Assembly (NCBI GenBank): GCA_028711675.1
Contig: JAQTRT010000185.1
Span: 1-6,689 of the forward strand
DNA: 6,689 bases
Source of the DNA: a bacterium
GTDB lineage: Bacteria > Spirochaetota > JAHITG01
Direction: 5' to 3'
Shown here: one piece after another, positions 1-5,888 of the stretch
Position numbering within the stretch: position 1 is the first letter of the stretch
Layout: each line of letters opens with the position of its first letter
Program-made: the position numbers and the translations under genes
Notes under the pieces: generated by a model
Told to the model about the DNA's origin: nothing
The model's database searches: none
What the model saw: only the letters and a program-made list of their open reading frames with translations

Positions 1-501
1 AACCGCCAGTATGTCCAGGACCTGGGGGATTCCATCAGGCAGATCAAGGACAAGATAAAGAACTGCAGCCTGTGCGGTAATTATACGGAAGAGGAACTGT
101 GCGATATCTGCAGGGACGAGAACAGGGACAAGACCCGCATCTGCGTCGTGGAAGAACCAAGGGACCTTATAGCCCTGGAGAACCTTAAGATATACAAAGG
201 CCGGTATCATATCCTGTTCGGCGTCATCTCCCCCATCAACGGAGTGGGGCCCGATGACCTGAGCATCAAGCCCCTTCTCCAGAGGATCCAGGATTCCAAA
301 GAAAAGATCGAAGAGGTGATCATTGCCACCAATCCCACGCCGGAGGGAGATACAACTGCCTTTTATCTGGCCAAACTGCTGAAGAGCTTCCGGGTGAACA
401 TCACCCGCCTGGCGTACGGAATACCCGTAGGAGCCCATATCGATTACACGGATTCCATTACACTGGCGCGTTCCTTCCTGAACAGGAAAATACTCGAATA
501 A
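1..501 (+). CDS. recR: Recombination protein RecR (3' part, N-terminus off window)
   Basis: RecR works with RecF and RecO to load RecA at gapped DNA in recombinational repair. The open frame runs in from base 1 with no start; 166 residues are visible, against about 200 for the family, so only about 30 N-terminal residues (the helix-hairpin-helix region) should be missing. In the visible part a four-cysteine zinc finger occupies residues 22-37 (C22, C25, C34, C37). A Toprim domain follows, with VVEEPRDL and its acidic E51 at 49-56, the YHILFGVISP stretch at about 69-78, NPTPEGDTTA at 111-120 and the RecR-typical GIPVG at 140-144. The codon at 148 is an internal GTG (V50), not a start. The gene ends in TAA with no hairpin behind it. 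dnaX and ybaB often lie upstream of recR, but that region is outside the window. The identification is secure. Confidence 0.96.
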   Translation, partial: NRQYVQDLGDSIRQIKDKIKNCSLCGNYTEEELCDICRDENRDKTRICVVEEPRDLIALENLKIYKGRYHILFGVISPINGVGPDDLSIKPLLQRIQDSKEKIEEVIIATNPTPEGDTTAFYLAKLLKSFRVNITRLAYGIPVGAHIDYTDSITLARSFLNRKILE

Positions 502-536
502 AACATTTGACTTTTTAATTTTTATAAATTTATTAT
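502..536 (+). promoter_or_regulatory. AT-rich gap before the M20 peptidase; possible promoter, no Shine-Dalgarno
   Basis: This 35-nt gap is almost entirely A and T, unlike the surrounding DNA. TTGACT (507-512) and TATTAT (531-536) are separated by 18 nt and resemble -35 and -10 boxes. However, a start site set by that -10 would fall about 6 nt inside the next gene, so the pair does not fit the ATG at 537. An alternative -10, TATAAA at 523-528, would put the transcript start almost at the ATG and give a leaderless or nearly leaderless mRNA, but it lacks a -35 match. No purine-rich ribosome binding site is present. The composition suggests a promoter or unstructured leader; which boxes are used, if any, cannot be settled from sequence. 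Confidence 0.3.
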
Positions 537-1649
537 ATGAAAGATATATTTTCAAAGATTGATAAAAATTCCCTGATCCAGACCTTTATACGGCTGGTGA
601 GGATCGAAAGCCCGTCCTACGGTGAAAAAAGGATGATCGGCCACGTTATCAAGGCCTTAAAAAAGCAGAAATTAAAGGCCGGTCTCCAGAGAAACGAAGG
701 GTCCGGGAACATCGTAGCGTGCCTCAAAGGCCAAAAGAAAAGGCCGCCCTTGTTCTTTAACGCCCATCTGGATACCGTGGAACCGTGCAGGAATGTCAAG
801 CCTGTCATCACGGACAAGCTCATCAGGTCGGACGGGAGTACGATACTGGGGGCGGATGATAAATCCGCTTTAGCCATTTTTTTAGAAGGGATCAGGTACA
901 TCCGAAAGTATAAGATTCTCTGTCCGGATATATATTTTATCCTGACCTATGCAGAAGAGCAGGGTCTTGTAGGCGCGAAGAACCTGGATTTCCGTTCCAT
1001 CAGGCCGAAATACGGTTTTAGTTTCGATTCAGGAGGCAGTATAGGCAGGGTGATCCTGGCCGCTCCCACCCATTATCAGTATAAGATCATGGTCCGGGGA
1101 AAGGCAGCCCATGCCGGCATTGAACCGGAGAAGGGGATAAGCGCCATCAAGATCGCTTCCGAGCTGGTCCGTGAGATCAGGACAGGCCGGATCGACGGCG
1201 AAACAACGGCCAATATCGGCCGTTTCAACGGAGGGATAGCGACCAATATCGTTCCGGAGAACGTGGTGATGGAAGGGGAGGTCAGGAGCAGGGACCGGCA
1301 AAAGACCAGCCGGTATATCAGGGACCTGAGAAAACTGGTGTCACGGATAAGTGCAAAGTTCAAGGTCAGGATCCATTTTCAGCTGACCCATGCTTACGAT
1401 CAATATCAGTTCCGGGAGGATTCCTTCCTGGTACGGAAATTCAGCCAGTCCTGCGTTTCCATCGGCCTGAAACCGGTCTTTGAAAGGAGCAACGGAGGGA
1501 GCGATGCCAATATCCTGAACCAGAACGGGTTCCAGTGCCTGAACTGCAGCGTGGGCATGTCCGATGTCCATTCGACCGGCGAATACATCCGGATCAAGGA
1601 CCTGGTGCTGGGACTGAAACTGTTCCTGAGCTTAATTATCAACTGGTGA
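537..1649 (+). CDS. M20-family metallopeptidase, PepT-like/YqjE type
   Basis: The product is a predicted cytoplasmic di-zinc aminopeptidase or tripeptidase-like enzyme of the M20 family. Its 370 residues match the length of PepT-like proteins such as Bacillus YqjE. The metal and catalytic set is complete: AHLDT with H77 and D79, GADDKSALA with bridging D107, the E140-E141 pair (general base and metal ligand), D164 in FDSGG, and H345 in the C-terminal part. The lid (dimerisation) domain lies at roughly 176-285 and contains AHAG with H192 and NGGIATNIVP at 231-240; NGGSDANI at 319-326 is also typical. There is no signal peptide. The ATG at 537 fits the usual start of the family, a helix leading into 'VRIESPS', and no other near start exists, although no Shine-Dalgarno is visible. 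It stops 8 nt before the next gene. Exact substrate is not readable; a role in peptide turnover is inferred from the family. Confusion with acetylornithine or succinyl-diaminopimelate deacylases is possible but less likely. Confidence 0.9.
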   Translation: MKDIFSKIDKNSLIQTFIRLVRIESPSYGEKRMIGHVIKALKKQKLKAGLQRNEGSGNIVACLKGQKKRPPLFFNAHLDTVEPCRNVKPVITDKLIRSDGSTILGADDKSALAIFLEGIRYIRKYKILCPDIYFILTYAEEQGLVGAKNLDFRSIRPKYGFSFDSGGSIGRVILAAPTHYQYKIMVRGKAAHAGIEPEKGISAIKIASELVREIRTGRIDGETTANIGRFNGGIATNIVPENVVMEGEVRSRDRQKTSRYIRDLRKLVSRISAKFKVRIHFQLTHAYDQYQFREDSFLVRKFSQSCVSIGLKPVFERSNGGSDANILNQNGFQCLNCSVGMSDVHSTGEYIRIKDLVLGLKLFLSLIINW

Positions 1650-1650
1650 G
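1645..1650 (+). promoter_or_regulatory. Ribosome binding site GGTGAG for the TPR protein
   Basis: GGTGAG lies 7 nt before the ATG at 1658 and contains the TGA stop of the upstream peptidase gene (1647-1649). It supports 1658 as the start in preference to the longer open frame that begins at 1535, and it suggests translational coupling with the peptidase. Confidence 0.55.
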
Positions 1651-1657
1651 AAAAACT

Positions 1658-3595
1658 ATGAAAAAAACAATCCTGTTGTTCTGTTCCGTCCTCCTGTTCA
1701 CTTCCCTTAAGGCCGAAACATCCTTTGAGTATTTTCAGAAAGGGGAAGACCTCATGGCTGAACGGAATTATGAGGACGCCCTATTTTATTATAAAAAGTC
1801 CCTTGAAAAGAATCCGTATTTTTCCAAAGCTTTGCTGAAGGCAGCCCGGATCAGCCTGGAAATGGATAATTTCAGCGAAGCCGCCCTTTACCTTAATAAG
1901 TTCCTGAAAGTCTCTCCCAAGGACATAGAAGGGATCAACCTGCTTGGCTCCCTTTTCCTGAAGCAGGATAAACTGAACCAGGCGCTCCCGTATTTCAATA
2001 AAGCCAGGAGCATCGAGCCATTGAACTATGATGCCCTGAACGGTCTGGCCAATATAGCCATCAAACAAAAGAATTACGGTCTGGCCGAAAGCTATCTGAG
2101 CCAGCTGCTGAAGATCGACGGGAAGAAAGAGGACGCCTATATCAGTTATGCCAGGATCTTTCTGCTGAAGAATAAAACAATCAAAGCCCAGGAATATATC
2201 GATAAGGCTGTGGACTATAACCCCGGAAGTTCTAAGCTCTTTTTTTATAAAGGTGTGATCGAGAGCAAGAAGAAGGACCTGAACAAGGCCAGGGGATATT
2301 TCGAGAGGTCCTATGCTTTAAATCCCAACAGTACGGATACGGTCTTAAATTTGATCTACGTTTATTTTAACCTGAAAGCCTGGGATAAAGCAGAGGATTT
2401 TTTAAATAAGGTCCTGGTTACAATGAACGATATCCCGCTGCTGTACAACCAGGCAGGTCTGGTCCATGAGTTCAGCAATGACATCGATAAGGCCATTGAG
2501 GATTTTAAGAAAGCATACATGTTCAACGTGACCGATGACGTGGTCCGTTATCACCTGGAGAGCCTGCTGATGGCTAAGAAGTCCTTTTATGACAAGGACA
2601 GAAAAGAACTGGCCCGGTACCATTTCATACTGGCGGAAAAATACGATCAGAATTTTCAGAAACAGGATGCTTTGTTCGAATATAAGCGCGGTCTTCAGAT
2701 CCAGTCGGAGAACAGCAAGGAAAGGGACCGGCTCGGACTTTTATACAAGAAAGACGGGATGCTGGAAAAATATTTAAAGGAACTGGAAATAGCGGCTCTC
2801 CTGGAGCCCGGGAACAAGACCCTGAGCGACAGGCTGGAGAAGGCCAGGACCTTCCGGAATAAAACGTTATCCTATCAATTGAAGCTGAACCAGTATGCGA
2901 TGGAGAAGGACCGGATCAAGCTCTTCATCTCTTACCCGGACAGGGAGGAGAACCGGTTCATCCATTTCCAGGCCGGCCAGGTGCTGGCCGACAGCATTGC
3001 CAATCACCTCGGCCTGTATAATAAATTCAGGTCCTTCATCCCCGACCGGGACAACGCGGAATATTATTTTTCCCTGGACAGGAACGAAGTGAAGAAAATG
3101 GCTTCCCGGGAAGGATGCGATTATTATTGTACGGGAGCGTTCCAGGAAGAGAATGATTTTTTTTCCCTTCATTTAGACCTGTATTCGGTGAAGTTTGACG
3201 AGCCGCTGAGGCATTTCATCAGCACCGGGAAGGGAAAGGATAAGATTTACCTCATCTCCTCGGATATGTCCAAACAGCTGGATGCATATTTCCCCGTGGC
3301 CGGAACCATCATGGATATCAGGAATGACCAGCTCGTGATCAACCTGGGCAAGGACGACGGGCTGAAAACCGGGGACAGGCTGGAGATCTTCAACAGGGGA
3401 TTTTTAATAAAGGATTTCGTCCTGGAAGAGTACAACAAGACCGGCCCGCAGGTAGCGGCCTACGCCAGGGTCAAGGAAGTGGATGAACAGCTTTGCCTTG
3501 CCGAACTGGAGAGACCGGCTGACATCGATAATGTAAGTCTGAACAATTCCGTTAAAAAGGTCATTGAAAAAAAGAAGAGCAGCGTAAAAAAATGA
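1658..3595 (+). CDS. Exported TPR protein with CsgG/TolB-like and FlgT-C-like C-terminal modules
   Basis: This 645-residue protein is unnamed. It begins with a signal peptide (MKK, hydrophobic core, likely cleavage after SLKA at residue 19; no lipobox), so it should be periplasmic or envelope-associated. Residues about 21-290 form eight consecutive TPR units of about 34 residues, for example at 24-55, 124-157 and 192-225. Two more sit at about 315-386 after an irregular break. Residues about 418-546 look like the alpha/beta fold of CsgG, TolB-N and related envelope proteins: 'AGQVLADSIANHLG' at 439-452, then a segment ending in 'GCDYYCTGAF' at 486-495. Residues 548-618 resemble the FlgT C-terminal domain, with 'NLGKDDGLKTGDRLEI' at 562-577 as its hallmark. 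A lysine-rich tail ends the protein. The frame is open from 1535, but the signal peptide and ribosome site place the start at 1658. It overlaps aroE by 4 nt. Function is unknown; a scaffold in envelope assembly or export is an inference from the modules only. Confidence 0.85.
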   Translation: MKKTILLFCSVLLFTSLKAETSFEYFQKGEDLMAERNYEDALFYYKKSLEKNPYFSKALLKAARISLEMDNFSEAALYLNKFLKVSPKDIEGINLLGSLFLKQDKLNQALPYFNKARSIEPLNYDALNGLANIAIKQKNYGLAESYLSQLLKIDGKKEDAYISYARIFLLKNKTIKAQEYIDKAVDYNPGSSKLFFYKGVIESKKKDLNKARGYFERSYALNPNSTDTVLNLIYVYFNLKAWDKAEDFLNKVLVTMNDIPLLYNQAGLVHEFSNDIDKAIEDFKKAYMFNVTDDVVRYHLESLLMAKKSFYDKDRKELARYHFILAEKYDQNFQKQDALFEYKRGLQIQSENSKERDRLGLLYKKDGMLEKYLKELEIAALLEPGNKTLSDRLEKARTFRNKTLSYQLKLNQYAMEKDRIKLFISYPDREENRFIHFQAGQVLADSIANHLGLYNKFRSFIPDRDNAEYYFSLDRNEVKKMASREGCDYYCTGAFQEENDFFSLHLDLYSVKFDEPLRHFISTGKGKDKIYLISSDMSKQLDAYFPVAGTIMDIRNDQLVINLGKDDGLKTGDRLEIFNRGFLIKDFVLEEYNKTGPQVAAYARVKEVDEQLCLAELERPADIDNVSLNNSVKKVIEKKKSSVKK

Positions 3596-4464
3596 GAATG
3601 AACGGTCATACAAAGATCTTCGGTGTGGCAGGCTTTCCCGTATCCCATACGCTCTCTCCCGTCATCCATAATGACCTGTTTAAAAGATACGGGATCAATT
3701 CTATTTACCTGCCCCTGGAGATCGCGCAAGAACGTTTTAAGGATTTTGTCCAAGGCTTGCGGAGCATCAATAACCTCGTTGGCCTGAATATCACGGTCCC
3801 TTATAAAGAAACCATCCTGCCTTATCTGGATGAGATCTCGCCTGATGCCCGGCTCATCGGAGCTGTGAACACCGTTCTGGTCAGCAAATCGCGGCTGAAA
3901 GGATATAATTCGGATTGGTACGGATTTTCAAGCTCTATGAAGATCAATTTTCCGCGATTCCGGCTGAAGAATAGCCGGGTTCTCCTTCTGGGAGCGGGCG
4001 GGGGTTCCAAGGCCGTGTCTTTTGCCCTTTTGCGTTCCGGGATAAGGAAACTGGTCCTTGTGGATATCATCCATGAGAAAGCACGGCAATTGAAAAAGCA
4101 TCTTCTCCGATACAATGGGAAAACGGAAATAATCGTGGAAGATAAAGGATTTGCTTCGCTGAGCCGGATGGACCTATCCCCTGACCTGATCATCAATGCC
4201 ACGCCCCAGGGCCTGAAGCAAGGGGATAAACCGGTCATCAGCCTGAAACCCATCGCAGGCCCTAAGACAGTCGTTTATGACCTTATTTATAATCCCCGGG
4301 AAACAGCACTTTTACGTTCAGCCAGGCAGATGGGATTAGCGTATGTGAACGGCCTGGATATGCTTATCCTGCAGGCTTTGAGGTCGTTCAGTATATGGAC
4401 CCGGATGGATCTGGAAAAAGGCCTGGCCGGCCATTTATCCCGTCTGCGGAAGCAGTGTTCTTGA
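3592..4464 (+). CDS. aroE: Shikimate dehydrogenase, with an atypical cofactor-binding loop
   Basis: AroE reduces 3-dehydroshikimate to shikimate in the cytoplasm, in the route to aromatic amino acids. The 290 residues fit the family (about 270-290). The substrate domain shows 'GFPVSHTLSP' at 14-23 (T20 and S22 at the shikimate-carboxylate positions), 'NITVPYKE' at 66-73 with catalytic K72, 'IGAVNT' with N93, and 'GYNSDWYG' with catalytic D108. The nucleotide domain has the glycine loop GAGGGSKA at 134-141, 'INATPQG' at 201-207, 'YDLIYNPRET' at 229-238 and 'NGLDMLILQA' with Q261. After the second Rossmann strand, Asp158-Ile-Ile replaces the Asn-Arg-Thr that holds the NADP 2'-phosphate in E. 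coli AroE, so the cofactor may be NAD. The start ATG overlaps the stop of the TPR gene (ATGA), which favours reinitiation; an in-frame ATG at 3598 is an alternative. No strong Shine-Dalgarno is seen. Confidence 0.95.
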   Translation: MRMNGHTKIFGVAGFPVSHTLSPVIHNDLFKRYGINSIYLPLEIAQERFKDFVQGLRSINNLVGLNITVPYKETILPYLDEISPDARLIGAVNTVLVSKSRLKGYNSDWYGFSSSMKINFPRFRLKNSRVLLLGAGGGSKAVSFALLRSGIRKLVLVDIIHEKARQLKKHLLRYNGKTEIIVEDKGFASLSRMDLSPDLIINATPQGLKQGDKPVISLKPIAGPKTVVYDLIYNPRETALLRSARQMGLAYVNGLDMLILQALRSFSIWTRMDLEKGLAGHLSRLRKQCS

Positions 4465-4478
4465 CAGTATGAACCGGA

Positions 4479-4523
4479 ACCTCCTCTTTCAGGGAAGTCC
4501 CGGTATTTTCTTCTCAAGGAGGT
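4479..4523 (+). promoter_or_regulatory. Possible SD-sequestering stem in the leader of the solute-binding protein gene
   Basis: ACCTCCT at 4479-4485 is perfectly complementary to AGGAGGT at 4517-4523, which contains the ribosome binding site of the following gene. The two 7-nt arms enclose a 31-nt loop in which GGG (4492-4494) could pair with CCC (4499-4501). When the arms are paired, the ribosome site would be hidden. The upstream arm starts 15 nt after the aroE stop, so ribosomes finishing aroE could disturb the stem. Pairing is seen in the sequence; a regulatory role is inference. Confidence 0.35.
4516..4522 (+). promoter_or_regulatory. Strong ribosome binding site AAGGAGG
   Basis: AAGGAGG sits 6 nt before the ATG at 4529 and is the strongest Shine-Dalgarno in the window. 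It fixes the start of the solute-binding protein at 4529, in front of a typical export signal, rather than at the in-frame ATG at 4469, which would add 20 polar residues before the hydrophobic segment. Confidence 0.85.
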
Positions 4524-4528
4524 GCGAT

Positions 4529-5815
4529 ATGAAAAAGATCATTCTTACTGTTCTTATCATTGTTCTCTTTATCATCCTGCTCTTTAAAGTTTGCGTGAAA
4601 TCGGACAAGAACGCCATTACCCTGATGATGTGGGGTCGGACAGAGGAGATCGTGGCCGTTGATAACTTCATCAAGGAATTCAATAAACTTTATCCGGAGA
4701 TCAGGGTCAAACGCATGCATGTAAGCAGTTATTATGACAAGCTTCAGACCATGATCGCAGCCGGGACACCTCCTGACGTGATGTATATGGGCAGCGAATA
4801 TTTCCCTTCCTATGTTTCAAGGGATGCTCTCCTGGACCTGACCCCTTATCTGGAGAACGACCCTGAGGGGAAGAGCCCGAAGTTCAATCCTGCTGATTTT
4901 TATCCTGAAGTGATGGCCCCTTTTCAATACAACGGAAAATATTACGGTATTGCCAAGGATTTCAGCACCATGGTATTGTACTATAACAAGGACCTGTTCG
5001 ATAAGGAAGGCGTGAAATATCCGCCGGATTCATGGACCTGGCAGGATTTCCGGAAAGCAGCTATGGCCCTGACCAGGCCGGGTGCGGACAAGAGGATCAT
5101 CGACCATTATGGATTTGTTTTTGAGAATTGGGTAGGATACTGGGTCTCATGGGTCAGGCAGAACGGCGGTGAGATCTATGATGATGCCGCAGGCAGATAT
5201 ATCATCGGCAAGGAACCGTATCTCTCCCGGAACACGGAAGCACTGCAGTTCATCTATGACCTGATGTATAATGATCATGCGGCCCCCACCATGCAGGAAA
5301 CACAGGATATGGGCACTTCCCAGCTGTTCGAAACAGGAAAGGTGGCCATGTGCACCTATGGCCGCTGGCGCACTCTGGAATTGAAGAATGTCAGGACCTT
5401 TAAGTGGGATGTGGCCCTGCTCCCGTACAATAAGACAAGGTCTTCCACGCTCTTTACGGTCTGTTATTCCATCGCCAAGCGGTCCAAGAAGATACCGGAG
5501 GCCTGGAAACTTCTAAAATTCCTGGCGGGAGAGGCAGGCCAGATCAATACGGCCGAAAGCTGCCTGGCCATACCCAGCATGAAAAGGATTGCCACGTCCA
5601 AACATTTTTTTGAGCCAAAGATCCTTCCTTTTAAAGTGAATGCCAATGCTTTCCTGGACCAGATCGCTTATGCCAGGCCCATGCCGGCCAATGCCAAAGC
5701 CCAGGAATTCAATGACCTGATAGGTCGCCATATGGATGAGATCTTTCAGAATAAAAAGCCTATCCGGGAAGAACTTATTCTTTTACAGAAAGAAATGGAT
5801 GATCTGATGAAATGA
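4529..5815 (+). CDS. ABC transporter extracytoplasmic solute-binding protein, carbohydrate (family 1) type
   Basis: Proteins of this family capture a sugar or oligosaccharide outside the inner membrane and hand it to a CUT1-type permease. The 428 residues fit. MKK and an all-hydrophobic stretch at about 4-19 form the N-terminal signal or anchor. C22 follows, but the preceding residues (Phe-Lys-Val) do not make a proper lipobox, so a membrane-anchored form is as likely as a lipoprotein. The mature part opens with 'ITLMMWG' at 30-36, then 'FNKLYPEIRV' at 51-60 and 'AAGTPPDVMYM' at 77-87. It continues with 'YGIAKDFSTMVLYYNKDLF' at 139-157, 'WTWQDFRKAA' at 169-178, 'QLFETGKVAM' at 265-274 and 'AWKLLKFLAG' at 325-334, all characteristic of SBP_bac_1/8 proteins. 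No permease or ATPase gene adjoins it on either side in this window; it is the last plus-strand gene before a terminator-like hairpin. The sugar bound cannot be deduced. Confidence 0.9.
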   Translation: MKKIILTVLIIVLFIILLFKVCVKSDKNAITLMMWGRTEEIVAVDNFIKEFNKLYPEIRVKRMHVSSYYDKLQTMIAAGTPPDVMYMGSEYFPSYVSRDALLDLTPYLENDPEGKSPKFNPADFYPEVMAPFQYNGKYYGIAKDFSTMVLYYNKDLFDKEGVKYPPDSWTWQDFRKAAMALTRPGADKRIIDHYGFVFENWVGYWVSWVRQNGGEIYDDAAGRYIIGKEPYLSRNTEALQFIYDLMYNDHAAPTMQETQDMGTSQLFETGKVAMCTYGRWRTLELKNVRTFKWDVALLPYNKTRSSTLFTVCYSIAKRSKKIPEAWKLLKFLAGEAGQINTAESCLAIPSMKRIATSKHFFEPKILPFKVNANAFLDQIAYARPMPANAKAQEFNDLIGRHMDEIFQNKKPIREELILLQKEMDDLMK

Positions 5816-5888
5816 AAGAAGTAATACAATAGTAATACGGTAGTGATACAATTGCATTGCTACCGTATTGCTATTGTATTGTTTTTTC
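5816..5888 (+). terminator. Long AT-rich hairpin with T6, between convergent genes
   Basis: Bases 5823-5843 pair with 5860-5880 over 21 positions, with a single wobble (T5833 with G5870). Pairing can continue inward for four pairs (two of them wobbles) to leave an 8-nt loop at 5848-5855, and outward into the T run. T6 at 5882-5887 follows at once, as in an intrinsic terminator for the plus strand, where it would end the solute-binding protein transcript. Only 6 of the 21 core pairs have G or C, which is low for such a terminator. On the minus transcript the wobble becomes an A-C mismatch and no clear U run follows, so termination there would be weaker. Each arm is built from 11-nt near-repeats (GTAATACAATA, GTAATACGGTA, GTGATACAATT, starting at 5821, 5832 and 5843). 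Confidence 0.7.
5821..5853 (+). repeat. Three tandem 11-nt near-repeats inside the hairpin
   Basis: Units start at 5821, 5832 and 5843 and read GTAATACAATA, GTAATACGGTA and GTGATACAATT. They differ at a few positions only, and the first two are mirrored by the opposite arm at 5860-5880. With no spacers and only three units, this is a short tandem repeat and not an array. Confidence 0.6.

Noticed and set aside
1535..1657. Longer N-terminus for the TPR protein, starting at 1535
   Set aside because: These 41 codons overlap the end of the peptidase gene in another frame, have arginine/proline-rich shadow composition, and would bury an excellent signal peptide that begins at 1658 behind its own ribosome site.
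3822..4253. Minus-strand open frame of 143 codons within aroE
   Set aside because: It is opposite a fully conserved aroE, rich in Arg/Ser/Pro as expected of a shadow frame, and has no recognisable domain.
4461..4466. TTGACA, a perfect -35 box, at the aroE stop
   Set aside because: No -10-like sequence lies 15-19 nt downstream (CTCCTCTTTC region), so a promoter is not supported.
4469..4528. ATG at 4469 as start of the solute-binding protein
   Set aside because: It lacks a ribosome site and would put 20 polar residues before the export signal; AAGGAGG points to 4529.
5821..5880. CRISPR-like or attachment-site repeat
   Set aside because: The units are 11 nt, contiguous, only three in number and form a palindrome with a T run; no spacers, cas genes or integrase are present.
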